Source: Paramoeba atlantica
Lineage: Eukaryota > Discosea
Direction: 5' to 3'
Assembly (NCBI GenBank): GCA_977017575.1
Contig: CDRNVI010000012.1
Coordinates: 806,001 to 870,000 of the forward strand
Length of the DNA stretch: 64,000 bases
The notes under the pieces are model-generated. The model was not told the DNA's origin, searched no databases, and saw nothing but the letters and a program-made list of their open reading frames with translations. The number at the start of each line of letters is the position of its first letter. The first letter of the stretch is position 1. A program made the position numbers and the translations under genes. Shown here piece after piece: positions 41,882 through 52,111 of the stretch.

Positions 41882-42319
41882 GGGATTCGGTGCGGTCTCG
41901 GCGCGGCGTACGCACTTATCTCAGTGCAAGAACAGAAAGTGTGGAATGGGTGGGGGGTGGGGGCAGGGGCGTAGAAGGCGAAGGCGAGGCTACATGAATC
42001 CGGACATTGTTGGAGAGGAAATCTCAATGAAATTTACGGTTATTAACAAATCTGCACGGTTAGTACAAATCTACTAAAAGGAATATACGCGTGATTTTAC
42101 CAAAGAAAGGGGTAACCCTGATACACTCATTTATAAACCCCGCGTCACCAACAAGTGACCCCCCCTTATTTTTAGCACAGGGGGTCGTGGGGCGGTTATC
42201 ATACCACGTTGTCGTTCAAAATTTTGAGATCTGTACGTTCCCGCTGTTTTTAGCTCATTTTAAAACTTTAAAATTCAGTAAAAAAAAATTTAAATTTTTC
42301 AACGTTTTTTTCAAAAATG

Positions 42320-43314
42320 CCAAAATCGCCATATCGACTCCCAAGAGGGGGGCTGATTCTAGTGGAAAGGTTCTTTTAAAGATGAGGCACGGACAAGGAG
42401 TACCAATAAAAGAGCTAGCCCGTGATTTCAACGTTTCTAGAAGGATAGTTAAAAAATATTTGAACGAAAAAAAAACTACCCCAGTATACACTTTGAGTCC
42501 TGAGCGAAAAAAAATAATGAACTCGTAAAACGAAAATTGAGAAGATAATAACCCCTCTTGACCCCGCTGGAGTACCGAGACTCAATTCATCAAGGCGCAT
42601 AGCAGCCCAATTGAAGAAAAAGAATATACAAGTTTCAAAAAGAACTGTACAGAGAGACTTATCATCCCTGGATTACAGTTATGCCGCTCGACCGCTATGC
42701 CAAGGGCTTACCGAACGACAAAAAGTAAAAAGAGTTCAATTTGCGTTGAATTACAATATGGATACTTCCCGTGTCATCTTTACAGACGAAAAAATATTTG
42801 ATACGAATGATGGCAGAAGAAAAATGTGGGTAAGGCGCGGTCAAAAAGCAGCCCCGCGTCAAAAAGTACGTTGGGCACCAAGATGCCAAGTTTGGGGTGC
42901 TGTAGGGGTGGGGTGGAGGTACTTGGTAATTCTACAAAATGACACATCTATTACAAGTGAGACGTACATAGAAACATTAAAAGAGGTAGATTTCCCCCCT
43001 AATCGTATTTTTCAGCAAGATAGGGCAACGGCACACACTGCTCGTGCCTCAAAGGAGTACATTGAAAGCGCAATGAGTGAACTTCTGAAAAATTGGCCCC
43101 CCAACTCACCAGATCTTTCCCCAATAGAAAACGTCTGGTCTATGGTCCAAGGGGCGGTGGACGAACAGACCCCATCGGATAAGCCTTCACTCATCCGATG
43201 TGTACGCAAAGCGTGGTCTCGCTTGTCTCAAAATGTGATCGACAAAACGGTCTTAAGCTTTGACTCACGCCTTAAGGAGTGTACACCCCTGTTCCACTTT
43301 TTTGCCCGCAATTG
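42320..43314 (+). pseudogene. Tc1-like transposase, DD35E type, one frameshift
   Basis: An N-terminal helix-turn-helix (RHGQGVPIKELARDFNVSRR, KKYLNEKKTTPVYTLSPER) reads in one frame to about 42525. The rest follows in the next frame: RRIAAQLKKKNIQVSKRTVQ, then the catalytic core VIFTDEKIF (first Asp), IFQQDRATAHTA (second Asp) and NSPDLSPIENVWS (Glu), ending FARN-TGA. The second Asp and Glu are separated by 35 residues. The frame change lies at about 42520-42526. A clear initiating ATG in the first frame is not seen. The product would cut and paste DNA at TA sites. Confidence 0.75.
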
Positions 43315-43622
43315 ATTGAGCGCACCAGATGAGCTTTTCGAATAATTTTTTCAGCAAAGTACGTAGATGATTCGCCAGAGCGTGTAAAAAATGCGTTTTT
43401 CACCCCTTATTTCAGCTGTGGCGACTGAGCAAAAAAGGTTCGTTTTTTCCACGTTTTTCAGTAACAAATTGCATTTTTTTTTGTTTTTTTAGGTTATTTT
43501 ACCACAATTTATGTATACTTCTATCTTCCATTTCTCTTTTGAAATGTCCTGATTATTTATTCTATGAACAATACTGCGTTTTTAAGACTCCTTCGTTTTA
43601 TTAATAATATTTCTTACTAGTA
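43315..43622. other. Spacer between the two transposase ORFs
   Basis: AT-rich, with a CAGATGAGC word near 43327 that recurs near 46118. No terminal repeat or gene seen. Confidence 0.5.
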
Positions 43623-45746
43623 ATGCACAATCGTCACCCAAGTTCTTTATCCCTTGAAGATTTAGTTCGCTCTGGCGAATTGATCCAACTTCAGAGCGGG
43701 AGATATTTTTTATGCGACCGAGATCAGGATGCGTTGCCTACCTTGACCCCTCCACTGTCAGATTCTTTCATCTCCTCAGAGCTTCATCTTTCTGTTTCCT
43801 CTTCTTCGGTACCACCTGATACTCCTGTCGAGGGTGATTTAACATTCTTCGTTTCACCTGTGGTTGCTTCTCCTCCTGTCGGAAATCCTCCAGACCTTCC
43901 TCTCTTAGCATCCGACTTTTCTGATACAGAAAGTGACGACGTATCTTGTACTTCCTCGATTGTTGAGGACAACTGGAGCGAAGAAAAGGGCGTCGAAGCG
44001 TATGCAGCTTCCCTAGGTCATATGAGGGAGGAAGGTGAATCTTTTGAATCATTCGTGACTAGGATGCAAAATTCGGAACCCCCTATGGAGCAAACAGGGG
44101 AGCAAATGAACCTGATTGACCTCATTACGACTTCTCATGCAGCAGGAGTGGAAGTGAATCTTGTCGAGCACATCACGACTTCACATGGCGTTTTGCCGAC
44201 GGAAACGGAAGAAAAATTGAGAGCCGAGTTGAGAGACAGTCGAGACCTTTGTCGGGTTAAAGCCAAAGAATGTACCTCTCTGAGAAAGAAAATCACAGCG
44301 ATGGAGAAAAAGCTCGTATCTTCTCAAAATGAACGAGCGGATATCGTGAAAATGATTAGTGAATTGCGTGAAAGGTGCAGCATCGCTGAAATTGAAAAAG
44401 ACAAGGCTGTTCAGTTAAAAGAAGGAGTTACCCTGGAATGCGAGAAAAGAGCGGCTAAAGAAATTAAACTCCTAAATATCTTGAGCTACCTCCAGCAACG
44501 ACCCGTTGAAGAAGCACCTTCTTCTGATGAAGGGGATTCAGTTATACGGCGTGGGCGTCCCTTAAAGCGCAAGCGTGGAAGAAAACCGCGAGATACCGAT
44601 TCTCTACCAATCCTAGTCCACGGAAAAGGGGCGCTCAATGAGGAAGACAAATTTGCCTTCAAAAAGATTCAATCAACGGGACGAGTGCAACGTTGGGAGT
44701 TGGGCTACATGTTTTCTTTGGAGCGCACGACATGTCGGCGGCTCTGGAATTCTCCTCTCAAAGTTTCCACCGGAGAGGAGCAGGGTGAAAGCAATTCCAT
44801 TGTGAAATGGGAACACTACGATGCGGCTACTGACCTTTTGCCGCAAGCAATTTCTATGTACGGCTCGTACCGTACAATTACAGATATTCAATGCGCGTAC
44901 GTGAAGCTGACAAACTTCAAGATCGTCCCTTCTCGCAAGAAGGTACGCCAATTATTATTGCACCATAAGTATCACTACGGACCGAAAGTTCATACTCTTT
45001 GTCTGAGTGTAACAAAGATGGAAGCCCGAGTTCGCTTTGCACAAGCAATGCTACAAGAGCAGGACAATCGAGACCAAAATTTTTTTTCGCGCCTAATTTT
45101 TTCTGACGAGGTTATGATACAGGCCGGTGACTCATCCAGAAAAACCTGGCAACACCCGGATTCCCCAGTATCCAAATACCGCACGGACCTTCCACCTCAA
45201 ATAATGTTATGGGGCGCTATGGATGTCGACGGGAATTTCCTCCATCACTGGTGTGAATTCAAATCTTTTTACGACGAATATACTCGAAACGGGGGTCAAG
45301 AAGAAATTCCTCCAAACAAAGGGCTCGGAACATTGTATTATCGAAGTTGCTTTTTGCAAAAGACGTATCTTCCGTGGGAAAAGATAGGAAACAAAATTTT
45401 TATGGACGATAACGCGCCTGGGCACAAGGCCATACTAACAATCGCCTGGTGGAAATCTCATCCCCGGGTTGAGGCTCTGCGGCTTTGTAAAGAGGTGAAG
45501 AGTGCTCAGACTCTCCCAAGATGGCCAGCAGACTCCCCGGATCTAAACCCAATAGAAAATCTCTGGAGTATTCTCATGCTGTACAAGAATAAACATAGAC
45601 CAAATACCGTGAGTGAAATAAAGGAAGTATGCGATCGATACTTGAAGTCTCCTGCTTGTCGGAAGGAATGTTATAAACTGTACCGTACTTTTAAAAAACG
45701 AATGGAAATGGTTATTTTGTATGGAGGAAAGAAGATCCCTTACTGA
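43623..45746 (+). CDS. Large DDE transposase with coiled-coil N-terminus and DD48E spacing
   Basis: This intact 707-codon frame starts at ATG (MHNRHPSSLSLEDLVRSGEL). Residues 40-130 are acidic and Ser/Pro-rich; 163-189 hold a duplicated LITTSH/HITTSH segment; 196-290 look like a coiled coil (charged, leucine-spaced); 309-323 are an AT-hook-like RRGRPLKRKRGRKPR. The catalytic core follows: LIFSDEVMI (first Asp, about 494), KIFMDDNAPGHKA (second, about 596) and DSPDLNPIENLWS (Glu, about 644). The order and motifs are Tc1/mariner-like, but 48 residues separate the second Asp from Glu, against 34-41 in families I know, and the N-terminus is about 300 residues longer. It ends KIPY-TGA. Confidence 0.8.
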   Translation: MHNRHPSSLSLEDLVRSGELIQLQSGRYFLCDRDQDALPTLTPPLSDSFISSELHLSVSSSSVPPDTPVEGDLTFFVSPVVASPPVGNPPDLPLLASDFSDTESDDVSCTSSIVEDNWSEEKGVEAYAASLGHMREEGESFESFVTRMQNSEPPMEQTGEQMNLIDLITTSHAAGVEVNLVEHITTSHGVLPTETEEKLRAELRDSRDLCRVKAKECTSLRKKITAMEKKLVSSQNERADIVKMISELRERCSIAEIEKDKAVQLKEGVTLECEKRAAKEIKLLNILSYLQQRPVEEAPSSDEGDSVIRRGRPLKRKRGRKPRDTDSLPILVHGKGALNEEDKFAFKKIQSTGRVQRWELGYMFSLERTTCRRLWNSPLKVSTGEEQGESNSIVKWEHYDAATDLLPQAISMYGSYRTITDIQCAYVKLTNFKIVPSRKKVRQLLLHHKYHYGPKVHTLCLSVTKMEARVRFAQAMLQEQDNRDQNFFSRLIFSDEVMIQAGDSSRKTWQHPDSPVSKYRTDLPPQIMLWGAMDVDGNFLHHWCEFKSFYDEYTRNGGQEEIPPNKGLGTLYYRSCFLQKTYLPWEKIGNKIFMDDNAPGHKAILTIAWWKSHPRVEALRLCKEVKSAQTLPRWPADSPDLNPIENLWSILMLYKNKHRPNTVSEIKEVCDRYLKSPACRKECYKLYRTFKKRMEMVILYGGKKIPY

Positions 45747-46326
45747 AATACTACAGTGAATCTTTCATCCACTTTAGTATTTCGATAGAAATTATGCAAT
45801 TTTCTGCAAGTTTTAGTTCAGAGGAACATGTTTAAGTATTTGCATCTCTGTGAAAACCGCGTCTGCCTTTGACAAAATTTTTTTAAAAAAAAAAAAAAAA
45901 TTTCTTTTTCTTTTCGATGTTCTTCTTTCAGAGATGACACGTCTTTTGACAAGACACGAGCTTTGATGATGAAATCTCCCCCACCTAAACCAAAGAGGAG
46001 GCTCTCACACTCTCCCAGGATGGCCTGCAGACTCCTCGGATCTGCCTTTCCTATCAAACCGAGTTATTTTACTTGAAGATGAGATTTTTTGAAAGGTTTC
46101 ACAGGATTTTTTTCACTGCCCAGATGAGCAAATTCTCAGATTTTTGCCCTTCCTCCCACGTTAATCGCATGCTGTTTAACTATAGGCATATTTTTCCCTG
46201 GTAGGGCATCACCTAATTATGCCGAAAAACCACTCTTTAGACCCAAATAGAAACTTTTTTTTATCACATAATACCGGGCAAAACAGGGGAACGGGGGTGT
46301 ACAAAGCTGTGCCGTAACCCCCTTTA
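45747..46326. other. 3' flank of the large transposase, with a partial echo of its Glu motif
   Basis: CTCTCCCAGGATGGCCTGCA (about 46010) resembles the coding stretch at about 45512-45550 around PRWPADSPDL. This suggests a decayed fragment of a related transposase. A T-rich/A-rich inverted stretch lies at about 45878-45910. Confidence 0.4.
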
Positions 46327-46519
46327 CCCCCCCTGTACAAAAAATGAGGGGGGTGACTTATTTATAAAGAATTTGCGGGGGTTGTTTACAACCTCTGCCT
46401 CTTCGTCTTTATGGTGGCCGGGTGGGGGTGAATCGAGGCGGATGATAAAACCCCGAAAAAGGGGTGAGTATGGTCGATGAAAGGGATACTGTTGATTTTC
46501 ATTTTCGCCAGAGGGTCTG

Positions 46520-46592
46520 ATTAGCCAAGTCATCAGGTCCAGTGACTCTACATCTGAGAGGCCTGAGTTCGATTCCCACAGAAGTACTTTTA
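46520..46592 (+). repeat. tRNA-like sequence with B-box
   Basis: TAGCCAAGTCATCAGG followed 30 bases later by AGTTCGATTCCC (46566-46577), a good B-box, with a short TCTG/CAGA end pairing. Stems are imperfect; probably a SINE or tRNA relic. Confidence 0.4.
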
Positions 46593-46687
46593 GTCCGACT
46601 ACACAGGGATTAGCTAATAAGCTCGGGTCCACGATATCCGAACGGATTCGTCCATTTGTCTATCCCACCCATTAGCATGCGCGTTCG

Positions 46688-46720
46688 AAGGGGGTTCGAA
46701 CCCGCTACTCGTCGTTTTTG
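46688..46720 (-). repeat. tRNA T-arm-like palindrome
   Basis: On the minus strand AGCGGGTTCGAACCCCC forms the T-arm pattern GGTTCGAACCC. No full cloverleaf could be drawn from neighbouring bases. Confidence 0.35.
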
Positions 46721-46741
46721 CACAAACTACATGAAGCACGA

Positions 46742-46854
46742 ACGTCGTTAGTGGGAAGCACTTTGCGAATCCGAAGGGATGGTATTGCGAGGGCTCGCGT
46801 GAGCGGGCCTGAGCCATACGCGGCGTCGTTAGTGGGAAGCAATTTGCGAAGCCC
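46742..46854 (+). repeat. Duplicated CGTCGTTAGTGGGAAGCA segment
   Basis: CGTCGTTAGTGGGAAGCACT...TTTGCGAA (about 46743) and CGTCGTTAGTGGGAAGCAAT...TTTGCGAA (about 46825) are near-identical over about 28 bases. Confidence 0.7.
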
Positions 46855-46930
46855 CGTTTAATAACAACCACCGCTTTTTAACGCAGCTATCACACCGACA
46901 TATGAAAGGGGGAGTATCATCACAATTGAA

Positions 46931-47162
46931 TTCGGAACACATACCCGAGGGGAGGGAGTCACGAATGACCTCGGAGGCAGATAACTGCCTCCGGAGCGTG
47001 CACCCTCAGGACACGGAGTCTTCGAAAAGACCTCGAATACCATACCGAACATGATTCGGAACACATACCCGAGGGGAGGGAGTCACGAATGACCTCGGAG
47101 GCAGATGACTACCCCCGGAGCGTGCACCCTCGGGACACGGAGTCTTCGAAAAGACCTCGAAT
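46931..47162 (+). repeat. Two copies of a 108-bp direct repeat, period 124
   Basis: TTCGGAACACATACCCGAGG begins at 46931 and 47055. The copies agree through CTTCGAAAAGACCTCGAAT with about five differences. No coding function is apparent. Confidence 0.85.
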
Positions 47163-47514
47163 TTGATTATTAATAGAGGGCTGCACAGTATGTCGTGCCA
47201 GGCCGGTTCCCAAGCATTTCCTTATTATTAGAACTTTGGAGAAAATTGAATACGTAAAGTAGATGAATAAATAAGTGGACTTGTAAAGAATGTGTCCAAG
47301 AAATAAAATACAGGACCTTTATTTTTTTTCCATCATCCGCTTATTTCAGTAACATATCGGTTTAATATTGCGTTTGATTTGCGCTCTTCCCTCACACTTT
47401 CTCGTTTTTTGTTCACGAGAACGCCGGGCTTGGGACCGGTATCGAGCGTGTTTATGGAGCTTTGATGATGCGTGCTACAAGCACTACAAGGAGCGCTGAT
47501 CGAAATCTCAAGAC

Positions 47515-47990
47515 TTGAGTGAAGACTCTGCGGAGACAACGAACCCAAAGTCTTTAGAAGAGTATACATGTATCTCTGAAGCCCTTCCATGTTTTGCCGC
47601 ACAAAGTAATCTATCTACCGAGGGGTTCCTGAGTTGTGTTCGACTCCAGTTTGAGGAGTTTCCTGCTAATGTCTCACCTTCAGAAGTTGCTTGCATTCTT
47701 CCTTCTCCTCGCGAGTTTCACCTTAGCGAGCGCCGGATTGCCGATATGATTTGGGACGATATTCAGCGTAACATTGACGGAGCAAAATTCTTTGGGTTGG
47801 CGGTAGACGGGGGGGTTGACAAAGTTTGAAATGAACATGTACTTATCGCAATCTTGTACGTCGTGGACCGGAACTTCCTTCTACCTCCGATTTACCACCC
47901 GAAATACTATTTTCATGGTGCCTCTGATGACGCCGTGTGTATCTCAGCTTCTTATTCTTAACACCCGCAACCTTGTGGTGGCTCCTCATC
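47515..47990 (+). pseudogene. Transposase-like relic (possibly hAT-related)
   Basis: The + frame reads SERRIADMIWDDIQRNIDGA and KFFGLAVDGGVDK, then shifts to NEHVLIAILYVVDRNFLLPP and YFHGASDDAV. FFGLAVDGG followed by a hydrophobic strand is reminiscent of the first catalytic strand of hAT-type transposases, but no second or third catalytic residue is seen. One frameshift at about 47825. Low certainty. Confidence 0.3.
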
Positions 47991-48427
47991 ATCAGCAGTT
48001 ATCATCCCTCAGCAGCAGTTATCATTCCTCTCTCAGTTATCCCCGTCTCTCTCTAAAAGAAGAGCACGACGTCGACCGTGAAAATACCTGAGAGGGTGGA
48101 GATACTTAGGATAAGATGGAGATACTTAGGGTGGAGATACTTGATTTTTACTGCATTTCGCGAATCAGTTGCACTGTTTAGTAGCATTTTTACTATCTTT
48201 CTTTATGCACATTTTTTTCTTACTGTCAACTCACTCAATGGAAAAGTACCTATTCGCGTAATGCGAGATCCTTCATTCCCTTTCACCCTCTTCACCCCCT
48301 TCACACAGACTTCCCTTCCACCCATCTTCCCTTTCGCCTTCCTTCGCTTTCAATTCCCCTGCAATAACAGGTAACCTGAAGTTCGAACGCAAAGAAAAGG
48401 TCATGGCAGTACTACTCTACAGAATTT

Positions 48428-48553
48428 TTGGGTAAACGGAAAAAAAACTTTTTGAAAGTTTTATAGTAAAAAAAAGTATAAAAAGTACTTTAAAGTAACT
48501 TTCATCCACTGAAAAAAACTTTTTTTTACTATAAAAAAGTTTCCGCGAACCCT
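48428..48553. repeat. A/T-rich foldback
   Basis: GGGTAAACGG followed by A8CTTTTT (48430 on) pairs imperfectly with AAAAAAGTTTCCGCGAACCC ending about 48551. Inner arms ACTTT(A)AAGT also pair. Confidence 0.6.
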
Positions 48554-48591
48554 GGTTAATTCCAAAAACTGAAAATGCCCTTCAAAGAAGG

Positions 48592-48975
48592 GACTGCAGT
48601 GGCAGCTGCAGTGGCACGTGAGAGAGGAAGAATACTGCCACGTGAGGCCTTGACGGCAGTGGAAGTACAGTGGTACGTGAGAGAGTAAGTGTACTGCCAC
48701 GTGAGGCAGTGACTGCAGCGTAGCTGCAGTGGCACATGAGAGAGTGAGAGCACTGCCACGTGAGGAAGTGTCTGCAGTGATGCAGTGTAGCTGCAGTGGC
48801 ACGTGCGAGGGTAAGTGCACTGCCACGTGAGGCAGTGGCTGCAGTTCAGCTACAGTGGCACGTGAGAGAGTAAGAGTACTGCCACGTGATGCCGTGACTG
48901 CAGTGCAAGTACAGTGGCACGTGAGAGAGTAAGAGCAGTGCCACGTGAGGCAGTGACTGCAGTGATGCAGTCCCA
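48592..48975. repeat. CACGTG minisatellite, locus 2
   Basis: Same unit family as 36432-36865 (AGTGGCACGTGAGAGAGTAA, TGCCACGTGAGGCAGTGACT). It is preceded by a block beginning GGTTAATTCCAAAAACTGAA that recurs near 23471. Confidence 0.85.
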
Positions 48976-49156
48976 CTTTTTCAAGGGGTGGCTAGCTGGC
49001 CACTTTTTCGAGGGGTGGCCAGCGGGCCACTTTTCGGGGGATGATTTCTTTCGGGGGCGATTTTTTAGAAGATGATTGGCATTATTTTGTCAATTCTTAC
49101 TGCCATGACACCCACGAATTTTACTGATTGATACGACGAAACTGTTTTTTGTAGAA

Positions 49157-49361
49157 TCCAGGTATAAAGGAGCGAGGGAGATACGAAGCAACAGATGTAG
49201 CAGATTCCCACTAAAAAGATATCGTGTCTCCCTGCAGGAAGTTGACTCCAAGCTAGAAAGCGCATAGGTAGACATTTCTCGTTCAGGGAGATACGATTTC
49301 TTTTCAGTGGGAATCTGCTACATCTGTTGCTTCGTATCTCCCTCGCCCCTTTATACCTGGA
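49157..49361. repeat. Foldback (MITE-like) element, locus 2
   Basis: Arms start TCCAGGTATAAAGGAGCGAG and end with the complement at 49361; the core GAGATACGAAGCAACAGATG pairs with its inverse. Same family and same position relative to the CACGTG minisatellite as at locus 1. Confidence 0.85.
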
Positions 49362-50113
49362 TCTTTTAATAACAGTCTTGGTCTGTGTTCAACTTCGCGC
49401 TATTCATTGCCATTGAAATTGCTTAGATGTATCCTAATTGTAATTACGTGCATTGCTAATTGTTTAACTGTGTTCACTAGAAAGTCCATTCTGAGCATTT
49501 TTGTTTTATTCTTTACGTGCTACAAATGAATGCAGATGCAGTCCTTCACACTCACTGCGTCTGAAACTTGTAGCATCCTCGTATTCTCCGGTACTTAATC
49601 CCTCCTCTTTGGCAACTTCCACTGCAGAACGTTACCATCGTGCTTTCTCCACATCGAATGGTACACCATCGAACATGTATACCTGCCTCAGCAGCCTACT
49701 TTCGTTTATGATTAATACTCACGCACTTACAGTTGCTTTTCAGCTCTTCGTTTTCTTCTGCTGCATCAAGAACCGGTATCATTGTAAACAGTTCGCTCGC
49801 ACGGCGAATCGCTTCAAGGATGTTTTCTGGCTTATTTACTTTTACTGGTGGAATTCTGACCTTACTCCACGCTTGAACATTGGCATGCCTCTGCCGATTA
49901 TCATTAAGGTGGGCGTACGTTTCGAAGGGAGAGGGGCCTTCAAATTCATTACCAAATATTCTTTGTAAGTATATTCTAAAAGATTTTCAAAAACAAAAAC
50001 CAAATTTATAAATTTTATAATTTTAATATTTTTTTTGCAAAAAATTCTGACTCGCCATTTATAAAAATCAGTGAGAGATAGAGTAGTGTATAATCATCGA
50101 TCTGGCAATTTAA
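49362..50113 (+). other. Upstream region of the gene island, with an uncharacterised 155-codon frame
   Basis: A + strand frame at 49501-49968 is open and has a hydrophobic stretch (ALTVAFQLFVFFCC), but no domain is recognised and codon use is unremarkable. The last 150 bases are AT-rich with T8, a plausible pyrimidine signal before the VID27 gene. Confidence 0.35.
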
Positions 50114-51823
50114 ATGTCTGGAGAGGAATTATTCTTTGAGGGTGTGGGTGTTCTTGAGCTTCGCCGAGAGAGGACTGCATCATATAATTCCTTGCAAGAC
50201 AAGCCTCACACGCTTCTTATTGAGCGTGAGGAACATTTTCAAATCACAATTCTGGGTGCCAATGGAAAACAAATTTTGTCTACCGCTGTTGACGAAGGGT
50301 TATCCATTTGTATGTACCCGTCCGCATGTGCGGTGGTTTTTCGCATCGGTTCACTTACCTACAAATTCACTTTTCACGAGACAAAAAGCTCAATCACAGA
50401 CTTCTCTGAGTGTTATGACTGGGCGCTGTACTGCACGATCACGGGCCGCGAGGTGCCCTTTGTGCCCCCCTACCACAATGAGCGCCATGATGCAAATGCC
50501 TTTACCCCTTGCGAGGAAGACAAAGCCGACCTCACCTGGGCGGTCTCAATGATGACCCACCGCATGGATGTAGACCCTAGTGAGGAGGAAGAAGAGGACT
50601 GGGATGGGGGCACGGAAACGGCCCGATCCACCGGACTGGGCCAGAGCCATTGCTTTGCCGACTCCACCCCCTACGGTCGCGTCATTGTAGCCAAGGAGCT
50701 GACCGGAGAGCGAGGCTGTGTGTTGGCGGCATTCCCTTACACCTCCGAAGGGTTGGAGATGGAGGACTCTGGGAATGCGGGGGTTCAGGAGTTCCGCCCT
50801 ACCCCCCTCGCCAACAATTCCCCCAACACCGCCGTCGAACCCGCCCAACTCGTACTCACCGACGACGACCGCCACGTCCTCGTCCGGGACCGGTTCGCTA
50901 CCCACACCCTCCATGACATTGACCTCACCACCGGGGTGGTGGTCGCGGACTACCACACCCACTCCGCCGGGGAGCCCTGGCCCCTACGCTGTCTCACCCC
51001 GCACCCCGGCCACACGCACGAGGCCCTGGTGACGTGTACCAGCCCCCAGGTCGTGTTCACCCTCGACCGCCGGCTCCCCTCCCGTCGCTGTGTCGTCCTC
51101 CCCCCCGGGCGGTCCCTCCCGGACTACGCCCTGACGCTACGCCCCGGCGACACCCTCACCTGTCACGCCACCAACGACGCCGGGTGTGTCGCCGTGGGGG
51201 ACCGCCGGGGACGCGTCCGGCTGTACTCCGGGGCCCCGGGGTCGTGGCGGGACCCGGGGGACCGGGCCAAGGGGTACCACCCGAAGACGGCAAAGACCCT
51301 GCTGCCGGGGCTCGGGCACCCCATCCTCCACCTCGATGTCACAAGGGACGGGGGGTTCGTGTTGGCCACGTGTGAGAGGTACCTGATTGTGCTCTCGACG
51401 GTGTGGGGGGAGGGGGCGGGGGAGGGGTTTCGAAAGAGGATGGGGCGGCATAAGAAGTTGCCGGTGCGGCTGGAGCTTACGCATGAGCAGGTGATGGCGT
51501 TGAACGGGATACAGAATGTGCACTTTGGTAAGGCCGTGTTCGAGTCGAATCCGAAAGGGGAGCATTGGATAGTAGCCAACGTGGGTAACTTTATTGCACG
51601 GTGGGACTTTGACTTGGTTCGCTCGGCGATTGAGGGAGAGGGTCCGTCCAATCCCCTGGTCAAGCCCTCGGTGATCCGTCAAAAGGAGCGAGTGCGGGAG
51701 CTGAGTTTAAATACGATAGACACGGGTGAAACACCACTCAAATATCTCACGGACCACACCATTGGAATGCGTAGTTACACTGAGGGAGCAGTGCAGAAAA
51801 AGTCGAGTAGGGTAGGCGACTAG
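50114..51823 (+). CDS. VID27: VID27-family protein
   Basis: VID27 is a cytoplasmic protein first linked in yeast to vacuole import and degradation; its molecular role is unclear. The 569-residue protein (yeast is about 780) has an N-terminal PH-like segment (about 1-115; LELRRERTASYNS, VVFRIGSLTYKFTFHE), an acidic run SEEEEEDWDGG (about 156-166) and a C-terminal beta-propeller-like region from about 250. That region carries family stretches LVLTDDDRHVLVRDRF, HLDVTRDGGFVLATCERYLI, LPVRLELTHEQVMALNG and HWIVANVGNFIARWDFD. The start is the first ATG in a clean frame; the stop is TAG. The middle (about 50750-51450) is far richer in G+C than both ends and than the next gene. 288 bases separate it from that gene. 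Confidence 0.85.
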   Translation: MSGEELFFEGVGVLELRRERTASYNSLQDKPHTLLIEREEHFQITILGANGKQILSTAVDEGLSICMYPSACAVVFRIGSLTYKFTFHETKSSITDFSECYDWALYCTITGREVPFVPPYHNERHDANAFTPCEEDKADLTWAVSMMTHRMDVDPSEEEEEDWDGGTETARSTGLGQSHCFADSTPYGRVIVAKELTGERGCVLAAFPYTSEGLEMEDSGNAGVQEFRPTPLANNSPNTAVEPAQLVLTDDDRHVLVRDRFATHTLHDIDLTTGVVVADYHTHSAGEPWPLRCLTPHPGHTHEALVTCTSPQVVFTLDRRLPSRRCVVLPPGRSLPDYALTLRPGDTLTCHATNDAGCVAVGDRRGRVRLYSGAPGSWRDPGDRAKGYHPKTAKTLLPGLGHPILHLDVTRDGGFVLATCERYLIVLSTVWGEGAGEGFRKRMGRHKKLPVRLELTHEQVMALNGIQNVHFGKAVFESNPKGEHWIVANVGNFIARWDFDLVRSAIEGEGPSNPLVKPSVIRQKERVRELSLNTIDTGETPLKYLTDHTIGMRSYTEGAVQKKSSRVGD

Positions 51824-52111
51824 GGGTTGATTCCACAGGTTTGTTCATGGTGTGTACATTGCTTATACTAATGCGGTATTGATATCACTTACAAACATTG
51901 TACAACTTTGTTATTTACGATGTTTATTTTTTGCTTTGCAGGGTCTGAAAAGGAAAAAGTATTTGTAACATTCTGCATAAATTTCTAATTATTGAATTCA
52001 ATGCGTTTCGCTTTTACGTGGAGTTGCATCAACTTGAAAAATACCCACCTTTGTATTTCAAATTTTGTATGAAACAATAGTAATATACATGTACGCTTCG
52101 GGAAGAAAGTT

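Larger units (their letters stand above)
42150..46362. mobile_element. Tc1/mariner-superfamily element with two transposase ORFs
   Basis: Left end AACAAGTGACCCCCCCTTAT (42150 on) matches the complement of the right end (46362 back to about 46327): about 35 bp with roughly 7 differences, and weaker similarity further in. No matching end was found between the two ORFs, so both appear to lie within one pair of ends. A clear TA duplication was not identified. The left ORF is broken; the right ORF is open throughout. Confidence 0.55.

Noticed and set aside
33411-46720. Functional tRNA genes at 33411-33480, 46520-46592 or 46688-46720
   Set aside because: B-boxes are good but acceptor and anticodon stems do not pair convincingly. 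Kept only as tRNA-like repeats.
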